Below are positions 1-9,406 of a DNA stretch of 35,863 nt, in pieces. How positions within the stretch are numbered: the stretch's first letter is position 1; each line of letters starts with the position of its first letter. The position numbers and the translations under genes were made by a program. The stretch is from Enterococcus canintestini (GTDB lineage Bacteria; Bacillota; Bacilli; Lactobacillales; Enterococcaceae). The notes below the pieces were generated by a model. It saw only the letters and a program-made list of their open reading frames with translations, was not told the DNA's origin and did no database searches. Location: NCBI RefSeq assembly GCF_001885735.1, contig NZ_JXKG01000003.1, positions 1 through 35,863 of the forward strand, given 5' to 3'.

Positions 1-67
1 TTAGAGCTATGAATTATTCAGGTTAAAATAAACTCAAAATCAGTTTGTAAAGGAGCACGAAATAACG

Positions 68-754
68 ATGGATTTAAAAGAAATGGTCGGAAAAGAAGCT
101 TGCAAACATATAAAAAGCGGGATGACAGTCGGTCTTGGAACTGGTTCAACAGCCTATCATATGGTGGCAGAAGTAGGTCGCATGATAAAAGAAGAAAATT
201 TGACAATTACAGGGGTCACAACTTCCACCCAAACCTTAATCCAAGCTCGTGAGTTGGGAATTCCATTGGCTTCAATTGATGAAGTCGATCACATCGACAT
301 CACCATTGATGGCGCAGATGAAGTCGATCCAAACTTTCTGGGAATTAAAGGCGGCGGTGCTGCTCTTTTATATGAAAAAATTGTGGCAACTTATTCAGAT
401 AAAGTGATTTGGATTGTCGATGAATCTAAAATGGTACCACAATTAGGCAAGTTTCCCTTACCAGTTGAAGTGATTCCTTTTGGTAGCCAACAAATCTTTA
501 ATATTTTAGAAAAACGCGGCTACCGTCCAACTTTCCGCAAAACCAGCGATGGTGAATTTTTACACACGGATAGTGGTAACTATATTATTGATCTTCACCT
601 AGAAGCCATAACAGATCCTCACGCCCTAGCCGAAGAATTAATTCACATGACAGGGGTCGTGGAACATGGTTTGTTTTTAGATATGACAAACTTTGTCATC
701 GTCGGTGAAAAAGAAGGCCCTAAAACACTGCTTAATCCAGCATTAGAAAAATAA
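68..754 (+). CDS. rpiA: Ribose-5-phosphate isomerase A
   Basis: Interconverts ribose-5-phosphate and ribulose-5-phosphate in the cytosolic pentose phosphate pathway. The 228-aa length is normal for RpiA. Family signatures are visible: the phosphate-binding GTGST at residues 24-28, DGADE at 81-85 (acidic catalytic region) and KGGGAAL at 94-100. The ATG start follows AAAGGAGC about 12 bases upstream, an acceptable if slightly long spacing. A strong hairpin terminator directly follows, so the gene ends its own transcript. It fits functionally with the ribose-releasing nucleoside catabolism genes further right, which feed ribose-5-phosphate. Recognition is by motifs and length; I see no anomaly. 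Confidence 0.96.
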   Translation: MDLKEMVGKEACKHIKSGMTVGLGTGSTAYHMVAEVGRMIKEENLTITGVTTSTQTLIQARELGIPLASIDEVDHIDITIDGADEVDPNFLGIKGGGAALLYEKIVATYSDKVIWIVDESKMVPQLGKFPLPVEVIPFGSQQIFNILEKRGYRPTFRKTSDGEFLHTDSGNYIIDLHLEAITDPHALAEELIHMTGVVEHGLFLDMTNFVIVGEKEGPKTLLNPALEK

Positions 755-771
755 TTAACCATAGCGGTGTA

Positions 772-808
772 AAGAGGCGTGACAAAATTTGGTCACGCCT
801 CTTATTTT
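772..808 (+). terminator. Rho-independent terminator after rpiA
   Basis: A perfect 12-bp stem (AAGAGGCGTGAC at 772-783 pairing with 792-803) with an 8-base loop is followed by ATTTT. It ends the rpiA transcript. Confidence 0.9.
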
Positions 809-1175
809 CGAATAAAGATTGCAGCAGAAGTAGCTTCTATCACAACCTCTTTTTGCAAATCTACGGTGTTAGAATAATAATTTCTTCTTACCTAGGCCAA
901 ACATAAGCCAAAATTTTTGAAATTTTAAGCAGCAATTAAAAAAATCCCTTCTTTTTTCTTACAACTGATCACTTGTTCCCACCGCTTTTTTCTCCATCAA
1001 GAGTATCTGATCAACAACTTATCTCATCACATCTTTTACCTGCAATTTTTAAGACTATAGATCCTTGTAATTTTCACTCTTTAGTTTTTTTGATTTTTTT
1101 GCAAGAAACGGTACCATTTTCACGGAGTTTATGCTACATTTTTCTTAATGAAAATGAAGACTGAGAGGATTTATC
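809..1175. other. Gene-free interval between rpiA and the recombinase homologue
   Basis: About 370 bases, very A/T-rich with pyrimidine-rich runs. No reading frame here has a ribosome binding site and protein-like composition. The last 100 bases should hold the promoter of the downstream gene: TATGCT near 1130 could be a -10 box, but I see no well-spaced -35. Nothing else is recognised. Confidence 0.5.
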
Positions 1176-1760
1176 ATGACAATTTTTGGCTATGCCCGGA
1201 CAACAATCAACGACAATGATTTAGATTCCCAATTGAAGTCTTTGACTGACTATGGTTGTGCAACAATTTTTCAAGATACTTTTGAACAAAAATATCACGA
1301 AGAAAATCATGCGGATTTAGACACTGTGATTGCACAAATGCAACAAGGAGACGCTTTGGTGGTGTCCGATTTGCATCGCTTGGGACGTTCTACGCGTCAA
1401 TTGACAGAATTAACTAGTTTATTTAAAAAGCGTAACCTTCATTTAGTCAGCTTGACTGAAGGTATCGATACTCGTAGCGAAATGGGCGATATTTACTTTA
1501 ATTTAATGGAAGGTTTAGCCCAAATGGAATGTGCGCTAATTAAAGAGCGGACCTTAGTCGGCTTAAACAAAGCTCGCCAAAAGGGAAAAATTGGCGGTCG
1601 TCCTAAAATTGATATGAAGACCGTCAAAAAAATTCGCCAACTTTATTACGATAAAAAAGAAACAATCCAATTCATTTCTTCCAAGTGTGGTGTATCAGTG
1701 GGAACTTGTTATAAATACATTAATTTAGCTCCTGATGAATTGGCAAAAATTACAAATTAA
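1176..1760 (+). CDS. Resolvase/invertase-family protein with degenerate active site
   Basis: A 194-aa homologue of small serine recombinases (Tn3/gamma-delta resolvase, Pin type). It aligns almost without gaps to gamma-delta resolvase, as I remember that sequence. An N-terminal catalytic-like domain (about 1-120) is followed by the long helix (HRLGRSTR at 67-74, IKERT at 122-126) and a C-terminal helix-turn-helix (about 146-183). Conserved: R8, R68, R71, E124, R125. Changed: the nucleophile position S10 is threonine (GYARTT), R45 is H45 and D67 is H67. It is therefore probably not a normal recombinase and may act as a DNA-binding protein. No inverted repeats or transposon partner are seen nearby. 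The start is supported by GAGAGGAT upstream. It stands alone between two terminators. Confidence 0.8.
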   Translation: MTIFGYARTTINDNDLDSQLKSLTDYGCATIFQDTFEQKYHEENHADLDTVIAQMQQGDALVVSDLHRLGRSTRQLTELTSLFKKRNLHLVSLTEGIDTRSEMGDIYFNLMEGLAQMECALIKERTLVGLNKARQKGKIGGRPKIDMKTVKKIRQLYYDKKETIQFISSKCGVSVGTCYKYINLAPDELAKITN

Positions 1761-1766
1761 AATGAC

Positions 1767-1815
1767 GCACAGCAGCCTATTCTCACCTGAGAAACAAGTT
1801 GCTGTGCCTTTTTTT
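1767..1815 (+). terminator. Terminator after the recombinase homologue
   Basis: A 10-bp stem with one G-T pair (1767-1776 with 1798-1807) and a 21-base loop is followed by eight T-rich bases. Confidence 0.85.
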
Positions 1816-1896
1816 AGTAGCAAAATGAACCAAAACAGTGTACAATATGGAAGGAATTGAAAATTTCAGAAACCAAATGACAAAGGAGAGTTATTC

Positions 1897-2583
1897 ATGC
1901 CAAAATTAGTATTTTCTCGTCACGGTTTGAGCGAATGGAATGCATTAAACCAATTTACTGGTTGGGTTGACGTAGACCTAGCTCCAGAAGGTGTTGAAGA
2001 AGCAAAAGAAGGCGGCCGCAAAATTAAAGAAGCCGGCATCGAATTCGATATCGCTTATACTTCTGTATTAAAACGCGCTATCAAAACTTGTAACTATATC
2101 TTAGAAGAATCTGACCAATTGTGGGTACCACAAATTAAATCATGGCGCTTAAACGAACGTCATTACGGTGCATTACAAGGTTTGAACAAAAAAGAAACCG
2201 CTGAAAAATACGGTGACGAACAAGTTCACATCTGGCGTCGTTCATACGACACATTACCTCCATTATTGGATGCAACTGATCCTGGTTCTGCTGCAAACGA
2301 TCGTCGTTATGCAATGTTAGACCCTCGTGACGTACCTGGTGGGGAAAACTTAAAAGTTACTTTAGAACGCGCATTACCATTCTGGCAAGATGAAATTGCC
2401 CCTGCATTAAAAGACAACAAAACTGTTTTAGTTGCAGCTCATGGTAATTCATTACGCGCTTTGGCAAAACACATTGAAGGAATCTCTGATGATGACATCA
2501 TGGATCTTGAAATTCCAACTGGCCAACCACTTGTTTATGAATTAAACGACGATTTAACAGTAGCGAAAAAATACTACTTATAA
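1897..2583 (+). CDS. gpmA: 2,3-bisphosphoglycerate-dependent phosphoglycerate mutase
   Basis: Interconverts 3- and 2-phosphoglycerate in glycolysis and gluconeogenesis. The 228-aa protein has the histidine phosphatase signature SRHGLSEWN, with phospho-acceptor H9, E87 in [11 protein letters not shown] and the second catalytic histidine H182 in AAHGNSL. These place it in the dPGM family rather than the metal-dependent GpmI family. The ATG is preceded by AAAGGAGAG at good spacing. TACAAT at 1841-1846 may be the -10 box. Codons look highly expressed, as expected for glycolysis. A very strong bidirectional terminator follows. Confidence 0.96.
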   Translation: MPKLVFSRHGLSEWNALNQFTGWVDVDLAPEGVEEAKEGGRKIKEAGIEFDIAYTSVLKRAIKTCNYILEESDQLWVPQIKSWRLNERHYGALQGLNKKETAEKYGDEQVHIWRRSYDTLPPLLDATDPGSAANDRRYAMLDPRDVPGGENLKVTLERALPFWQDEIAPALKDNKTVLVAAHGNSLRALAKHIEGISDDDIMDLEIPTGQPLVYELNDDLTVAKKYYL

Positions 2584-2591
2584 TTAGCAAT

Positions 2592-2632
2592 AAAAATAAG
2601 GTATGACAAGACTCTTGTCATACCTTATTTTT
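2592..2632. terminator. Strong bidirectional terminator after gpmA
   Basis: A perfect 19-bp inverted repeat (2592-2610 with 2614-2632) with a 3-base loop. It starts with A5 and ends with T7, so it can work in both directions between gpmA and the - strand block. Confidence 0.92.
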
Positions 2633-2656
2633 TTGAATAAACGATGTTTCAAAAGC

Positions 2657-2710
2657 AACTGCTACTTACATAAGCTAAAATTTCGCAAAAACCTGAGTAG
2701 CAGTTTTTCT
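2657..2710 (+). terminator. Possible second hairpin terminator
   Basis: A perfect 10-bp inverted repeat (AACTGCTACT at 2657-2666, AGTAGCAGTT at 2696-2705) with a long 29-base loop runs into TTTTTCTT. It may be a backup terminator for + strand transcription, or a separate small repeat. Confidence 0.45.
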
Positions 2711-2760
2711 TAAAATTCCTTCTTACTGCTTGAAGCAGAACACTTCTGTCACAATTACTT

Positions 2761-2991
2761 TTATTTCAACATGCTAGCAAAATGTGCCATTGCTTCTTTT
2801 ACTTCTGTTTGATACTCAGGCGCAATTAAAGGCAGCAACTTTTCTCTTACATTCGTAAATTCTTCAGTTGTAAATTCATCAGTGGCTAATTTGGCAAAAG
2901 CATCGACTAAAATTGCTTCAATTTGTTCTTCATTTCCTTTAACAGCACGTTCTTTGATGAAGTTTAAAAACATTTCTTGTTCTTTTAACAT
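2761..2991 (-). CDS. Small conserved-looking protein downstream of alcohol dehydrogenase
   Basis: A 76-aa, mostly helical, acidic protein without signal peptide or membrane segment. The start is well supported: AAGGAG lies 7 bases before the ATG. The gap to the preceding alcohol dehydrogenase stop is only 15 bases, so the two are almost certainly co-transcribed and translated from adjacent sites. I do not recognise a named domain. The coupling suggests it modifies or accompanies the dehydrogenase, but this is inference from position only. Confidence 0.75.
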   Translation of the reverse strand: MLKEQEMFLNFIKERAVKGNEEQIEAILVDAFAKLATDEFTTEEFTNVREKLLPLIAPEYQTEVKEAMAHFASMLK

Positions 2992-3006
2992 CGCAATTAC
3001 TCCTTT

Positions 3007-4191
3007 TTACAGATAGTTTTGTTCTGTCATGCTCGCTTGATAAATTTTAACAACATCTTCCACTTGTAATGGTACAAAAGCATCGGTGGCAATTTTACTA
3101 TAAGCTACAGCCTGTTGGGCCATTTCTTCAAATTTACTCTCATCTTTAATCCCAACTTCAGGTAACGTCATTGGAATCTGGCAATCTTTGAAATAATCAT
3201 AAGTTTTTTGAATCGCCATGCGGGCAGCCATCATCGGTACTGTTTCGGTAATTCCCCATACGTTACGACCGTATTGGGCAAATTGGGGTGCGTTTTCTTC
3301 ATTTAAAACGTGATGCATCCAACGCGGCGTTAAAATTGCCAAGCCAATCCCGTGAGTAATATCATAAAAAGCACTCAATTCATGCTCCATCGCATGACAA
3401 GACCACGTTCCGCCTTTACCACTACCAGTTAAACCATTTAAAGCTAAGGTGCTCGCCCACATCAAGTTAGCCCGGGCATCATAATCATCTGGTGTTTCTA
3501 AAGCAATTGGACAATTTTTAGTAACTGTCCGCATTAATCCTTCACTGATGCCATCTTGAACATCGGTTGCTGGTGTATTGTTGAAATAATTTTCAAACAA
3601 GTGACTCATAATATCGGCTGAACCAGCAGCTGTTTGATATTTGCTGACACTAAACGTATTTTGAGGATCTAAAAAGGAAACTTTTGGCAATAGATTTTTA
3701 CCACCCATACCTAATTTTTGGTTGGTTTGCCAGTTAGTAATCACCGCACCGCGATTCATTTCACTACCAGTGGCAGCAAGCGTCAAAATGGTCACAATCG
3801 GTAAAGCAGGTCCATCGTAACTTCTTTTTTCAATTACAGCCCACGGTTCCAAATCAGGACTACCATAAACCGCAGCTACCGCTTTGGCACAATCAATCGT
3901 TGAACCACCACCAACTGCTAAAATAACATCCACTTCATTTTCAGCACAAAGTTTAGCACCTTTTGCAACTGTTTCAATTCGCGGATTTGGTTCCACACCA
4001 GCTAGTTCAATGATAGTAAAATCACGCAACTCTTTTAAAACACGGTCATACAAACCATTTTTCTTAATACTACCACCACCGTAGACTAGTAAAACGGTCT
4101 TGCCAAATTCTGTCAAAACAGGCGCTAATTCTTCAAGCCGATCTTTTCCAAAACGAATATCCGTTCCAACTTGAAATGTAAAATTATTCAC
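3007..4191 (-). CDS. Iron-containing alcohol dehydrogenase (butanol dehydrogenase type)
   Basis: An NAD(P)H-dependent group III alcohol dehydrogenase that reduces aldehydes or ketones to alcohols, cytosolic. The nucleotide-binding GGGSTIDCAKAVA motif sits near residue 95. The metal-binding region includes GSADIMSHLFE and the histidines of AMEHELSAFYDITHGIGLA, typical of the BdhA/YugJ-YugK branch. I chose the GTG at 4191 (394 aa) because GGGAG lies 8 bases upstream of it. The GTG at 4200 would overlap that ribosome binding site. The gene is followed by a 76-aa partner gene after 15 bases. The substrate cannot be set from sequence. Confidence 0.9.
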   Translation of the reverse strand: MNNFTFQVGTDIRFGKDRLEELAPVLTEFGKTVLLVYGGGSIKKNGLYDRVLKELRDFTIIELAGVEPNPRIETVAKGAKLCAENEVDVILAVGGGSTIDCAKAVAAVYGSPDLEPWAVIEKRSYDGPALPIVTILTLAATGSEMNRGAVITNWQTNQKLGMGGKNLLPKVSFLDPQNTFSVSKYQTAAGSADIMSHLFENYFNNTPATDVQDGISEGLMRTVTKNCPIALETPDDYDARANLMWASTLALNGLTGSGKGGTWSCHAMEHELSAFYDITHGIGLAILTPRWMHHVLNEENAPQFAQYGRNVWGITETVPMMAARMAIQKTYDYFKDCQIPMTLPEVGIKDESKFEEMAQQAVAYSKIATDAFVPLQVEDVVKIYQASMTEQNYL

Positions 4192-4275
4192 TGACGTCAC
4201 TCCCTTAAAAATTAATTGATACTTTTACTTTAACGCGAAGTTTAAATAAAAGAAAGTCCGGGCTCCTCTAACTAC

Positions 4276-4318
4276 AAAAAGAAGAGCCACTAAAGAAAGG
4301 TCTTCTTTAATAGCTCTT
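4276..4318 (-). terminator. Terminator after deoD
   Basis: On the - strand a 16-bp stem (4318-4303 with 4297-4282) forms if two G-T pairs are allowed. It is followed by CTTTTTG. It closes the deoB-punA-deoD unit. Confidence 0.8.
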
Positions 4319-4323
4319 TTTTC

Positions 4324-5031
4324 TTAATCTTTAATTGCTGTTTCTAAGCCGACTTCAATCATATCATTAAAGGTTACTTGGCGTTCTTCAGCAGTTGTTT
4401 CTTCACCAGTAATCATGTGGTCACTTACCGTGCAAATAGCTAACGCTTTAACGTGGAATTTAGCCGCCAAATAATAAAGTGCTGCTGCTTCCATTTCCAC
4501 ACCTAAGATTCCCATATCAGCTAAGGCAAATGTTTCAGTTAAATCATCTTTATAAAAAGTATCTTCTGATAAAATATTCCCAACGTGAGTCGTAAAACCT
4601 TTGGCTTGGGCGATTTCATAAGAATTTTTCAATAGTTCAAAATCAGCAATTGGCGCATAATGAAACGATTGAAAGTTCTTTTGAACAATCGAAGAGCTAG
4701 TGGTAGCAGCTTGGGCAATAATTAAATCTCTGACGTGTACATCTTCTGATAAAGCGCCACAAGTTCCTACTCGAATCAATTTTTTCACACCATAAGAGTT
4801 GATTAACTCATGGGCATAAATACTCGCAGAAGGCATCCCCATCCCTGTTCCTTGAACAGAAACACGTTCTCCTTTATAAATTCCGGTATAGCCTAACATG
4901 CCCCGCACATTATTATAGCAAATGGGATCTTCTAAAAATGTTTCGGCAATATATTTGGCCCGTAACGGATCTCCTGGTAACAAAATTTTATCGGCAATTT
5001 CACCGGCTTGTGCTTCAATATGAACGCTCAT
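4324..5031 (-). CDS. deoD: Purine-nucleoside phosphorylase, DeoD type
   Basis: Cleaves purine (deoxy)nucleosides, including adenosine in the hexameric DeoD class, with phosphate to give base and (deoxy)ribose-1-phosphate. The 235-aa length is typical. Visible features are H4, LLPGDPLRA near 18-25, GTGMGMPS at 61-68, RVGTCGAL at 87-94 and the catalytic TVSDH with D204. The ATG follows AAAGGAAG. It is the last gene of a salvage block after punA (39-base gap) and is closed by a hairpin terminator. Confidence 0.95.
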   Translation of the reverse strand: MSVHIEAQAGEIADKILLPGDPLRAKYIAETFLEDPICYNNVRGMLGYTGIYKGERVSVQGTGMGMPSASIYAHELINSYGVKKLIRVGTCGALSEDVHVRDLIIAQAATTSSSIVQKNFQSFHYAPIADFELLKNSYEIAQAKGFTTHVGNILSEDTFYKDDLTETFALADMGILGVEMEAAALYYLAAKFHVKALAICTVSDHMITGEETTAEERQVTFNDMIEVGLETAIKD

Positions 5032-5070
5032 GAATAACTTCCTTTCTGGGTAAATGTCAGTATAACTTTT

Positions 5071-5889
5071 TTATAATTGGGCTAATGTTTCTTTTACTAA
5101 AGCTTTGAATTCTGCTTTCACACGTTCTGTGGTTTCCACAACTTCTTCGTGGTTCAGATTTTTTTGCATTCCAGCAGCCAGATTAGTGATACAAGATATC
5201 CCTAAAACTTTCAAACCACTGTGGGCGGCAACGATTACTTCTGGCACAGTAGACATCCCTACCGCATCTGCTCCTATCGTACGAGCAAAACGAATTTCAG
5301 CCGGTGTTTCATAAGTTGGACCAGAAAAGCCCATATATACGCCTTCTTTTAAATGTAACCCAGAAGCTTTGGCTACTTCTTTAGCGACTGTCATATATTC
5401 AGGTGTATAAGCTTGGCTCATATCCGGAAAGCGCGGTCCCAATGTATCTTCATTTGGACCAATTAAAGGGTTTGCCCCCATAAAGTTAATGTGGTCAGTA
5501 ATTAACATTAAATCACCGGGCGCAAATGTTTCATTTACTCCACCACAGGCATTGGTCACAATGACTGAATGCGCATCTAGCGCTTTCATGACCCGCACAG
5601 GATAAGTCACTGTTTGCATTGCGTTTCCTTCATAATAATGGAAACGTCCTTGCATCGCTAATACTTTTTTACCGGCCAACTGGCCATAAACTAATTGTCC
5701 TGCATGACCGACAACCGTGGAAATGGGAAAATGCGGAATTTCATTATATGGAATGACGACCGGATTTTCGATTTCTTCGGCCAATTCTCCTAAACCAGAA
5801 CCTAAGATTAAGCCAAATTCAACGTCTTTTACCCCTTGTTCTTTAATAAAATCAGTTGTTTCTTTTAATTGTGCTAAAATCGCTGTCAT
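5071..5889 (-). CDS. punA: Purine-nucleoside phosphorylase, trimeric inosine/guanosine type
   Basis: Phosphorolysis of inosine, guanosine and their deoxy forms. Typical trimeric PNP motifs are present: LGSGLGELA near the N-terminus, GHAGQL, MQGRFHYYEG, the VTNACGG segment, and GFSGPTYETPAEIR before DAVGMSTVPE. I chose the ATG at 5889 (272 aa) because GGAGG lies five to eight bases ahead. A GTG codon at 5901 is inside that ribosome binding region. It complements deoD in specificity (oxopurines versus adenosine). It lies after deoB with a 106-base gap and no clear terminator, so read-through from deoB is likely. Confidence 0.94.
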   Translation of the reverse strand: MTAILAQLKETTDFIKEQGVKDVEFGLILGSGLGELAEEIENPVVIPYNEIPHFPISTVVGHAGQLVYGQLAGKKVLAMQGRFHYYEGNAMQTVTYPVRVMKALDAHSVIVTNACGGVNETFAPGDLMLITDHINFMGANPLIGPNEDTLGPRFPDMSQAYTPEYMTVAKEVAKASGLHLKEGVYMGFSGPTYETPAEIRFARTIGADAVGMSTVPEVIVAAHSGLKVLGISCITNLAAGMQKNLNHEEVVETTERVKAEFKALVKETLAQL

Positions 5890-5995
5890 AAAGACCTCCA
5901 CTAAATAAAATTTAAATAAGCGGTTTGTTTTCTTACACGCTTAAAATAAGCTAGTTACTAAAAATACGTTTGTTAACTATCACTAAGCAAAAAAA

Positions 5996-7162
5996 CTATT
6001 TTAAAGCGGCTAAGAAGCTTTTGCCATTTTCTGTCGCCGGAACCGCAAAGTTTTCTGCAATAGTTGCCGCAATATCCGCATAAAAACCTTGTGGCAAAGC
6101 GCCTTGTCCTTGCATTTTTTTACTGTAAGCTAACAATGGTACATATTCTCGTGTATGGTCAGTTCCTGAAAAAGTCGGGTCATTGCCGTGATCAGCGGTA
6201 ATTAACAACAAATCATCTTCAGCTAGATTGTCTAAAATTTCTGGAATCCGCAAATCAAAATCTTCAATCGCATGAGCATAACCGACAACATCACGACGAT
6301 GACCATATAATGCGTCAAAATCAACTAAGTTTGTAAAACTTAAACCGGTAAAGTCTTTTTTCATTACCGTTAATAATTGATCGACGCCATCCATATTGCT
6401 CTTAGTGCGAATTGCTTCTGTAATCCCTTGACCATTAAAGATATCATTAATTTTACCAACGGCAATTACATCTTTGCCATTATCTTTTAGTGAATCTAAT
6501 ACCGTTTTTCCAAAAGGATCTAAGGCGTAGTCATGACGATTACTAGTGCGGGTGAAATTACCTGGTTCGCCAACATAAGGTCGGGCGATAATGCGGCCAA
6601 TCATATAAGGTTCATCTTTGGTAATATCCCGGGTAAACTGGCAAATACGATACAATTCTTCTAAAGGAATGATTTCTTCGTGAGCTGCGATTTGTAACAC
6701 CGGATCAGCTGACGTATAAACAATCAAGTCTCCTGTTTTCATTTGATGTTCGCCGTAATCGTTAATTACTTCTGTCCCAGAATAAGGTTTATTGCAGACG
6801 ACTTTACGACCAGAAAAATCTTCAATTTGTTTTAATAATTCATCAGGAAAGCCATTAGGAAAAACACGAAAAGGCTTTTTAATATTTAGTCCCATAATTT
6901 CCCAGTGGCCTGTCATTGTGTCTTTACCAACAGAAATTTCTTCTAATTTTGTCGCATAGCCTTGGTGATCTTTTTCATCTTTTACACCGGCTAGTGGGCG
7001 AATGCTGCCTAAGCCCAATTGTTCTAAATGAGGAATAGTTAAACCAGCTTCTTTAGCAATGTGTCCTAATGTATCGGCACCGACATCACCAAATTTTTCA
7101 GCATCTGGCGCTTCACCAATTCCAACTGAATCCATGACGATTAAATGTACACGTTTAAACAT
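5996..7162 (-). CDS. deoB: Phosphopentomutase
   Basis: Converts (deoxy)ribose-1-phosphate to the 5-phosphate, linking the nucleoside phosphorylases to DeoC and the pentose phosphate pathway. The 388-aa length fits the alkaline-phosphatase-superfamily DeoB. It begins with [14 protein letters not shown] (metal ligand D11). Near residue 156-160 there is [14 protein letters not shown], and the C-terminal [17 protein letters not shown] carries Mn ligands. A TAGGGA ribosome binding site precedes the ATG. A promoter-like pair lies upstream at 7199-7227. Confidence 0.96.
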   Translation of the reverse strand: MFKRVHLIVMDSVGIGEAPDAEKFGDVGADTLGHIAKEAGLTIPHLEQLGLGSIRPLAGVKDEKDHQGYATKLEEISVGKDTMTGHWEIMGLNIKKPFRVFPNGFPDELLKQIEDFSGRKVVCNKPYSGTEVINDYGEHQMKTGDLIVYTSADPVLQIAAHEEIIPLEELYRICQFTRDITKDEPYMIGRIIARPYVGEPGNFTRTSNRHDYALDPFGKTVLDSLKDNGKDVIAVGKINDIFNGQGITEAIRTKSNMDGVDQLLTVMKKDFTGLSFTNLVDFDALYGHRRDVVGYAHAIEDFDLRIPEILDNLAEDDLLLITADHGNDPTFSGTDHTREYVPLLAYSKKMQGQGALPQGFYADIAATIAENFAVPATENGKSFLAALK

Positions 7163-7198
7163 TTTATTCCCTACTTTCTATAATTTTAAGTTATCTCT

Positions 7199-7227
7199 AT
7201 CTTACTAGATAGTTGCCTTATTTGACA
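7199..7227 (-). promoter_or_regulatory. Candidate promoter of deoB-punA-deoD
   Basis: On the - strand TGTCAA (7227-7222) and TAAGAT (7204-7199) are separated by 17 bases. The -35 match is only fair. The terminator of the transporter unit lies just upstream at 7241-7285, consistent with a new transcript starting here. Confidence 0.45.
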
Positions 7228-7240
7228 GTTGTAAACAACT

Positions 7241-7285
7241 AAAAAGGGCAGAACAAAGCAACAATGTCCCTTAGTCCCACCCTTT
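7241..7285 (-). terminator. Terminator after nucleoside ABC transporter genes
   Basis: On the - strand AAAGGGTGGGAC pairs with GTTCTGCCCTTT through three wobble pairs, with a long loop. It is followed by TTTTTAG. Confidence 0.65.
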
Positions 7286-7292
7286 AAATAAA

Positions 7293-8246
7293 CTATTTTG
7301 ATTTAATATAATTTGTACCATTAGCTTTAGGGCCAGAAGCTTTCCCTAAGAAGATTACCAAGACTAAAATGGTTAATACATATGGTGCTGCTTGCAAGTA
7401 AACCGCTGGAATTGAAGAGATGATTGGCAATTTTGAACCCGCGATACTGATGTTTTGCGCAAAGCCAAAGAATAAAGCTGCCCCCATCGCACCCAGTGGA
7501 TTCCATTTACCAAAAATCATTGCTGCCATGGAAATGAATCCTTGACCAGCAATTGTAGTTACCGCAAAACGGCCGGAAATAGATTGTGCAAAAACAGCAC
7601 CACCCATACCGCCAAGAAAACCAGAAATTAATACGCCAGAAAAACGCATAAGATAGACGTTAATTCCTAATGTATCTGCCGCTTGGGGATGTTCCCCGAC
7701 TGAACGCAGACGCAGGCCAAATTTTGTTTTAAAGATAATAAACCAAGCTAAAACTGCAATTAAAATCGCCACATAAGCTGGTAAAAAAGTATCTTTAAAG
7801 AAAATTGGTCCAATGACTGGAATATCTTTTAAGACAGGAAAACTAAAGTAACCTAACGTGCCATTAATGTTATCAGTTTGGCCTTTGCCATAAATAGCTT
7901 TAACTAAAAAGACAGCTAAAGCAGGCGCCATTAAGTTCATAACCGTACCAGAAATGATGTGGTCAGCCCGAAAGTTAATTGTTGCTACTGCATGTAAAAG
8001 TGCAAAAATAACTCCGGCTAAACCGCCCACTAAAACACCTAACCAAGGTGTCATCGCACCTAATTGATCATACATCTCCAAGTTGAACACGATGGAGGTA
8101 AAGGCCCCCATTACCATGATTCCTTCTAATCCCACGTTAACAATCCCGCTACGCTCTGAGAAAACACCACCCAAAGCTGTCAAGATTAAAGGCGTCGAAT
8201 AAATCAAGGTTTGGGTTAAAATTGAGGCAATCAAATCAATATTCAT
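7293..8246 (-). CDS. Nucleoside ABC transporter permease (second permease)
   Basis: A 317-aa polytopic membrane protein of the branched-chain-amino-acid/ribose permease superfamily, related to B. subtilis NupQ (YufQ). The N-terminal segment PLILTALGGVFSERSGIVNVGLEGIM is the family hallmark. About nine hydrophobic segments follow, including the coupling-helix region FKTKFGLRLRSVGEHPQAADTLGIN. It forms the membrane channel with the neighbouring permease, energised by the ABC ATPase and fed by the BMP-type lipoprotein. Its start codon overlaps the stop of the previous permease by one base (TAATG), indicating translational coupling. Confidence 0.93.
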   Translation of the reverse strand: MNIDLIASILTQTLIYSTPLILTALGGVFSERSGIVNVGLEGIMVMGAFTSIVFNLEMYDQLGAMTPWLGVLVGGLAGVIFALLHAVATINFRADHIISGTVMNLMAPALAVFLVKAIYGKGQTDNINGTLGYFSFPVLKDIPVIGPIFFKDTFLPAYVAILIAVLAWFIIFKTKFGLRLRSVGEHPQAADTLGINVYLMRFSGVLISGFLGGMGGAVFAQSISGRFAVTTIAGQGFISMAAMIFGKWNPLGAMGAALFFGFAQNISIAGSKLPIISSIPAVYLQAAPYVLTILVLVIFLGKASGPKANGTNYIKSK

Positions 8247-9406
8247 TAGATTTTCCCTCCTTCTTCATCTTGATCGCTTGGATTAGCTTCCACTTCTTCT
8301 ACTACCGCAACTTCTTTTTTAGTACCAAAGAATTTTGCCAATACAAAACGGATCACAAAACTAATTCCGACAAAGAAAATAATAATCGCAATATTCACAT
8401 CGACTAATTCAGATGGAATACCTGCTACCTGCATCCCTTGACCGCCAAGTTTTAAAACACTAAACAATAACGCTGACAATAAAATTCCGACTGAATTACC
8501 ACTCCCTAATAACGAAACGGCCATCCCGTCAAAACCAATTGATAATGAGGACCCTTGGATAAAGAAGTTTTGGAAGGTTCCTAAGCCTTGAACGACACCA
8601 CCAAGACCTGCTAAAAAGCCTGAGATTACCATCGAGATAATGATCGTTCGCTTACTACTCATCCCCGCGTATTCTGAAGCAAAAGGATTTAACCCGACTG
8701 ACCGAATTTCATAGCCTAATGTTGTTTTCTTCATTAAAAAGTAAACGAGAACTAAGAAAATCAAAGCCAGAAAAATCCCCATGTTTAAACGGGAGTGATC
8801 GGAAATTTCCGTCAAAAAGTTAGTCCGTAATGAACCGTTTGCCCCAATCATTTTGGTGACACCTTTATTGCTCATCAACTTTTCGTCCATTACATTATTG
8901 ACGATATGTGTACTGGTATATAACAAAATGTAGTTCATCATAATCGTTACAATAACTTCACTTGTACCAAACAACGCTCGCAATATCCCTGGAATTGCAG
9001 CTGCCACTGCCCCAGAAAACGCACCAGCAAGAATCGCTAAAGGTAAAACAACAATTTTGGGCGCATCTGGCATGGCTAAAGCGACCCAAATACTAGCCAC
9101 CCAGCCACAAAGGGCTTGGCCGGAAAGACCGATATTGAAAAAGCCAGCCGAATTAGCCACTGAAAAGCCTAGCGCGGTAAAAATTAACGGTCCTGCCGTC
9201 ACAAAAATTTCACCGATATTCCGTGGATTAATGGCACCTGTTTGGGGATTTAAAAAGGCTGTTTTAATCATTTGACTATAACCGGCCATTGGACTAAAAC
9301 CAAAAGCTGCCATAATGATGCCGCCAATTACAAAACCAAGTAATACAGCGATAATCGGCACCAACATATTTCGAATTTTTTCGGAACGATTATTCAACTG
9401 CCTCAC
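8246..9406 (-). CDS. Nucleoside ABC transporter permease (first permease)
   Basis: A 386-aa polytopic permease related to NupP (YufP). Cues are GPLIFTALGFSVANSAGFFNIGLSGQ in the first third and the coupling region KTTLGYEIRSVGLNPFASEYAGM near residue 226. The C-terminal tail is hydrophilic and acid-rich. The GTG start at 9406 is chosen because GAGG lies six bases upstream. This gives a 17-base overlap with the ATPase gene. A TTG eleven bases further in is a weaker alternative. It pairs with the downstream permease. Confidence 0.92.
   Translation of the reverse strand: MRQLNNRSEKIRNMLVPIIAVLLGFVIGGIIMAAFGFSPMAGYSQMIKTAFLNPQTGAINPRNIGEIFVTAGPLIFTALGFSVANSAGFFNIGLSGQALCGWVASIWVALAMPDAPKIVVLPLAILAGAFSGAVAAAIPGILRALFGTSEVIVTIMMNYILLYTSTHIVNNVMDEKLMSNKGVTKMIGANGSLRTNFLTEISDHSRLNMGIFLALIFLVLVYFLMKKTTLGYEIRSVGLNPFASEYAGMSSKRTIIISMVISGFLAGLGGVVQGLGTFQNFFIQGSSLSIGFDGMAVSLLGSGNSVGILLSALLFSVLKLGGQGMQVAGIPSELVDVNIAIIIFFVGISFVIRFVLAKFFGTKKEVAVVEEVEANPSDQDEEGGKI

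Noticed and set aside
973-1164. Open frame of 63 codons upstream of the recombinase homologue
   Set aside because: No ribosome binding site, unusual Phe/Leu-rich composition from A/T-rich DNA, and it overlaps the expected promoter region.
5890-5995. Terminator between deoB and punA
   Set aside because: Only a weak TAGTTA/TAACTA pairing with no T-run; read-through seems more likely.
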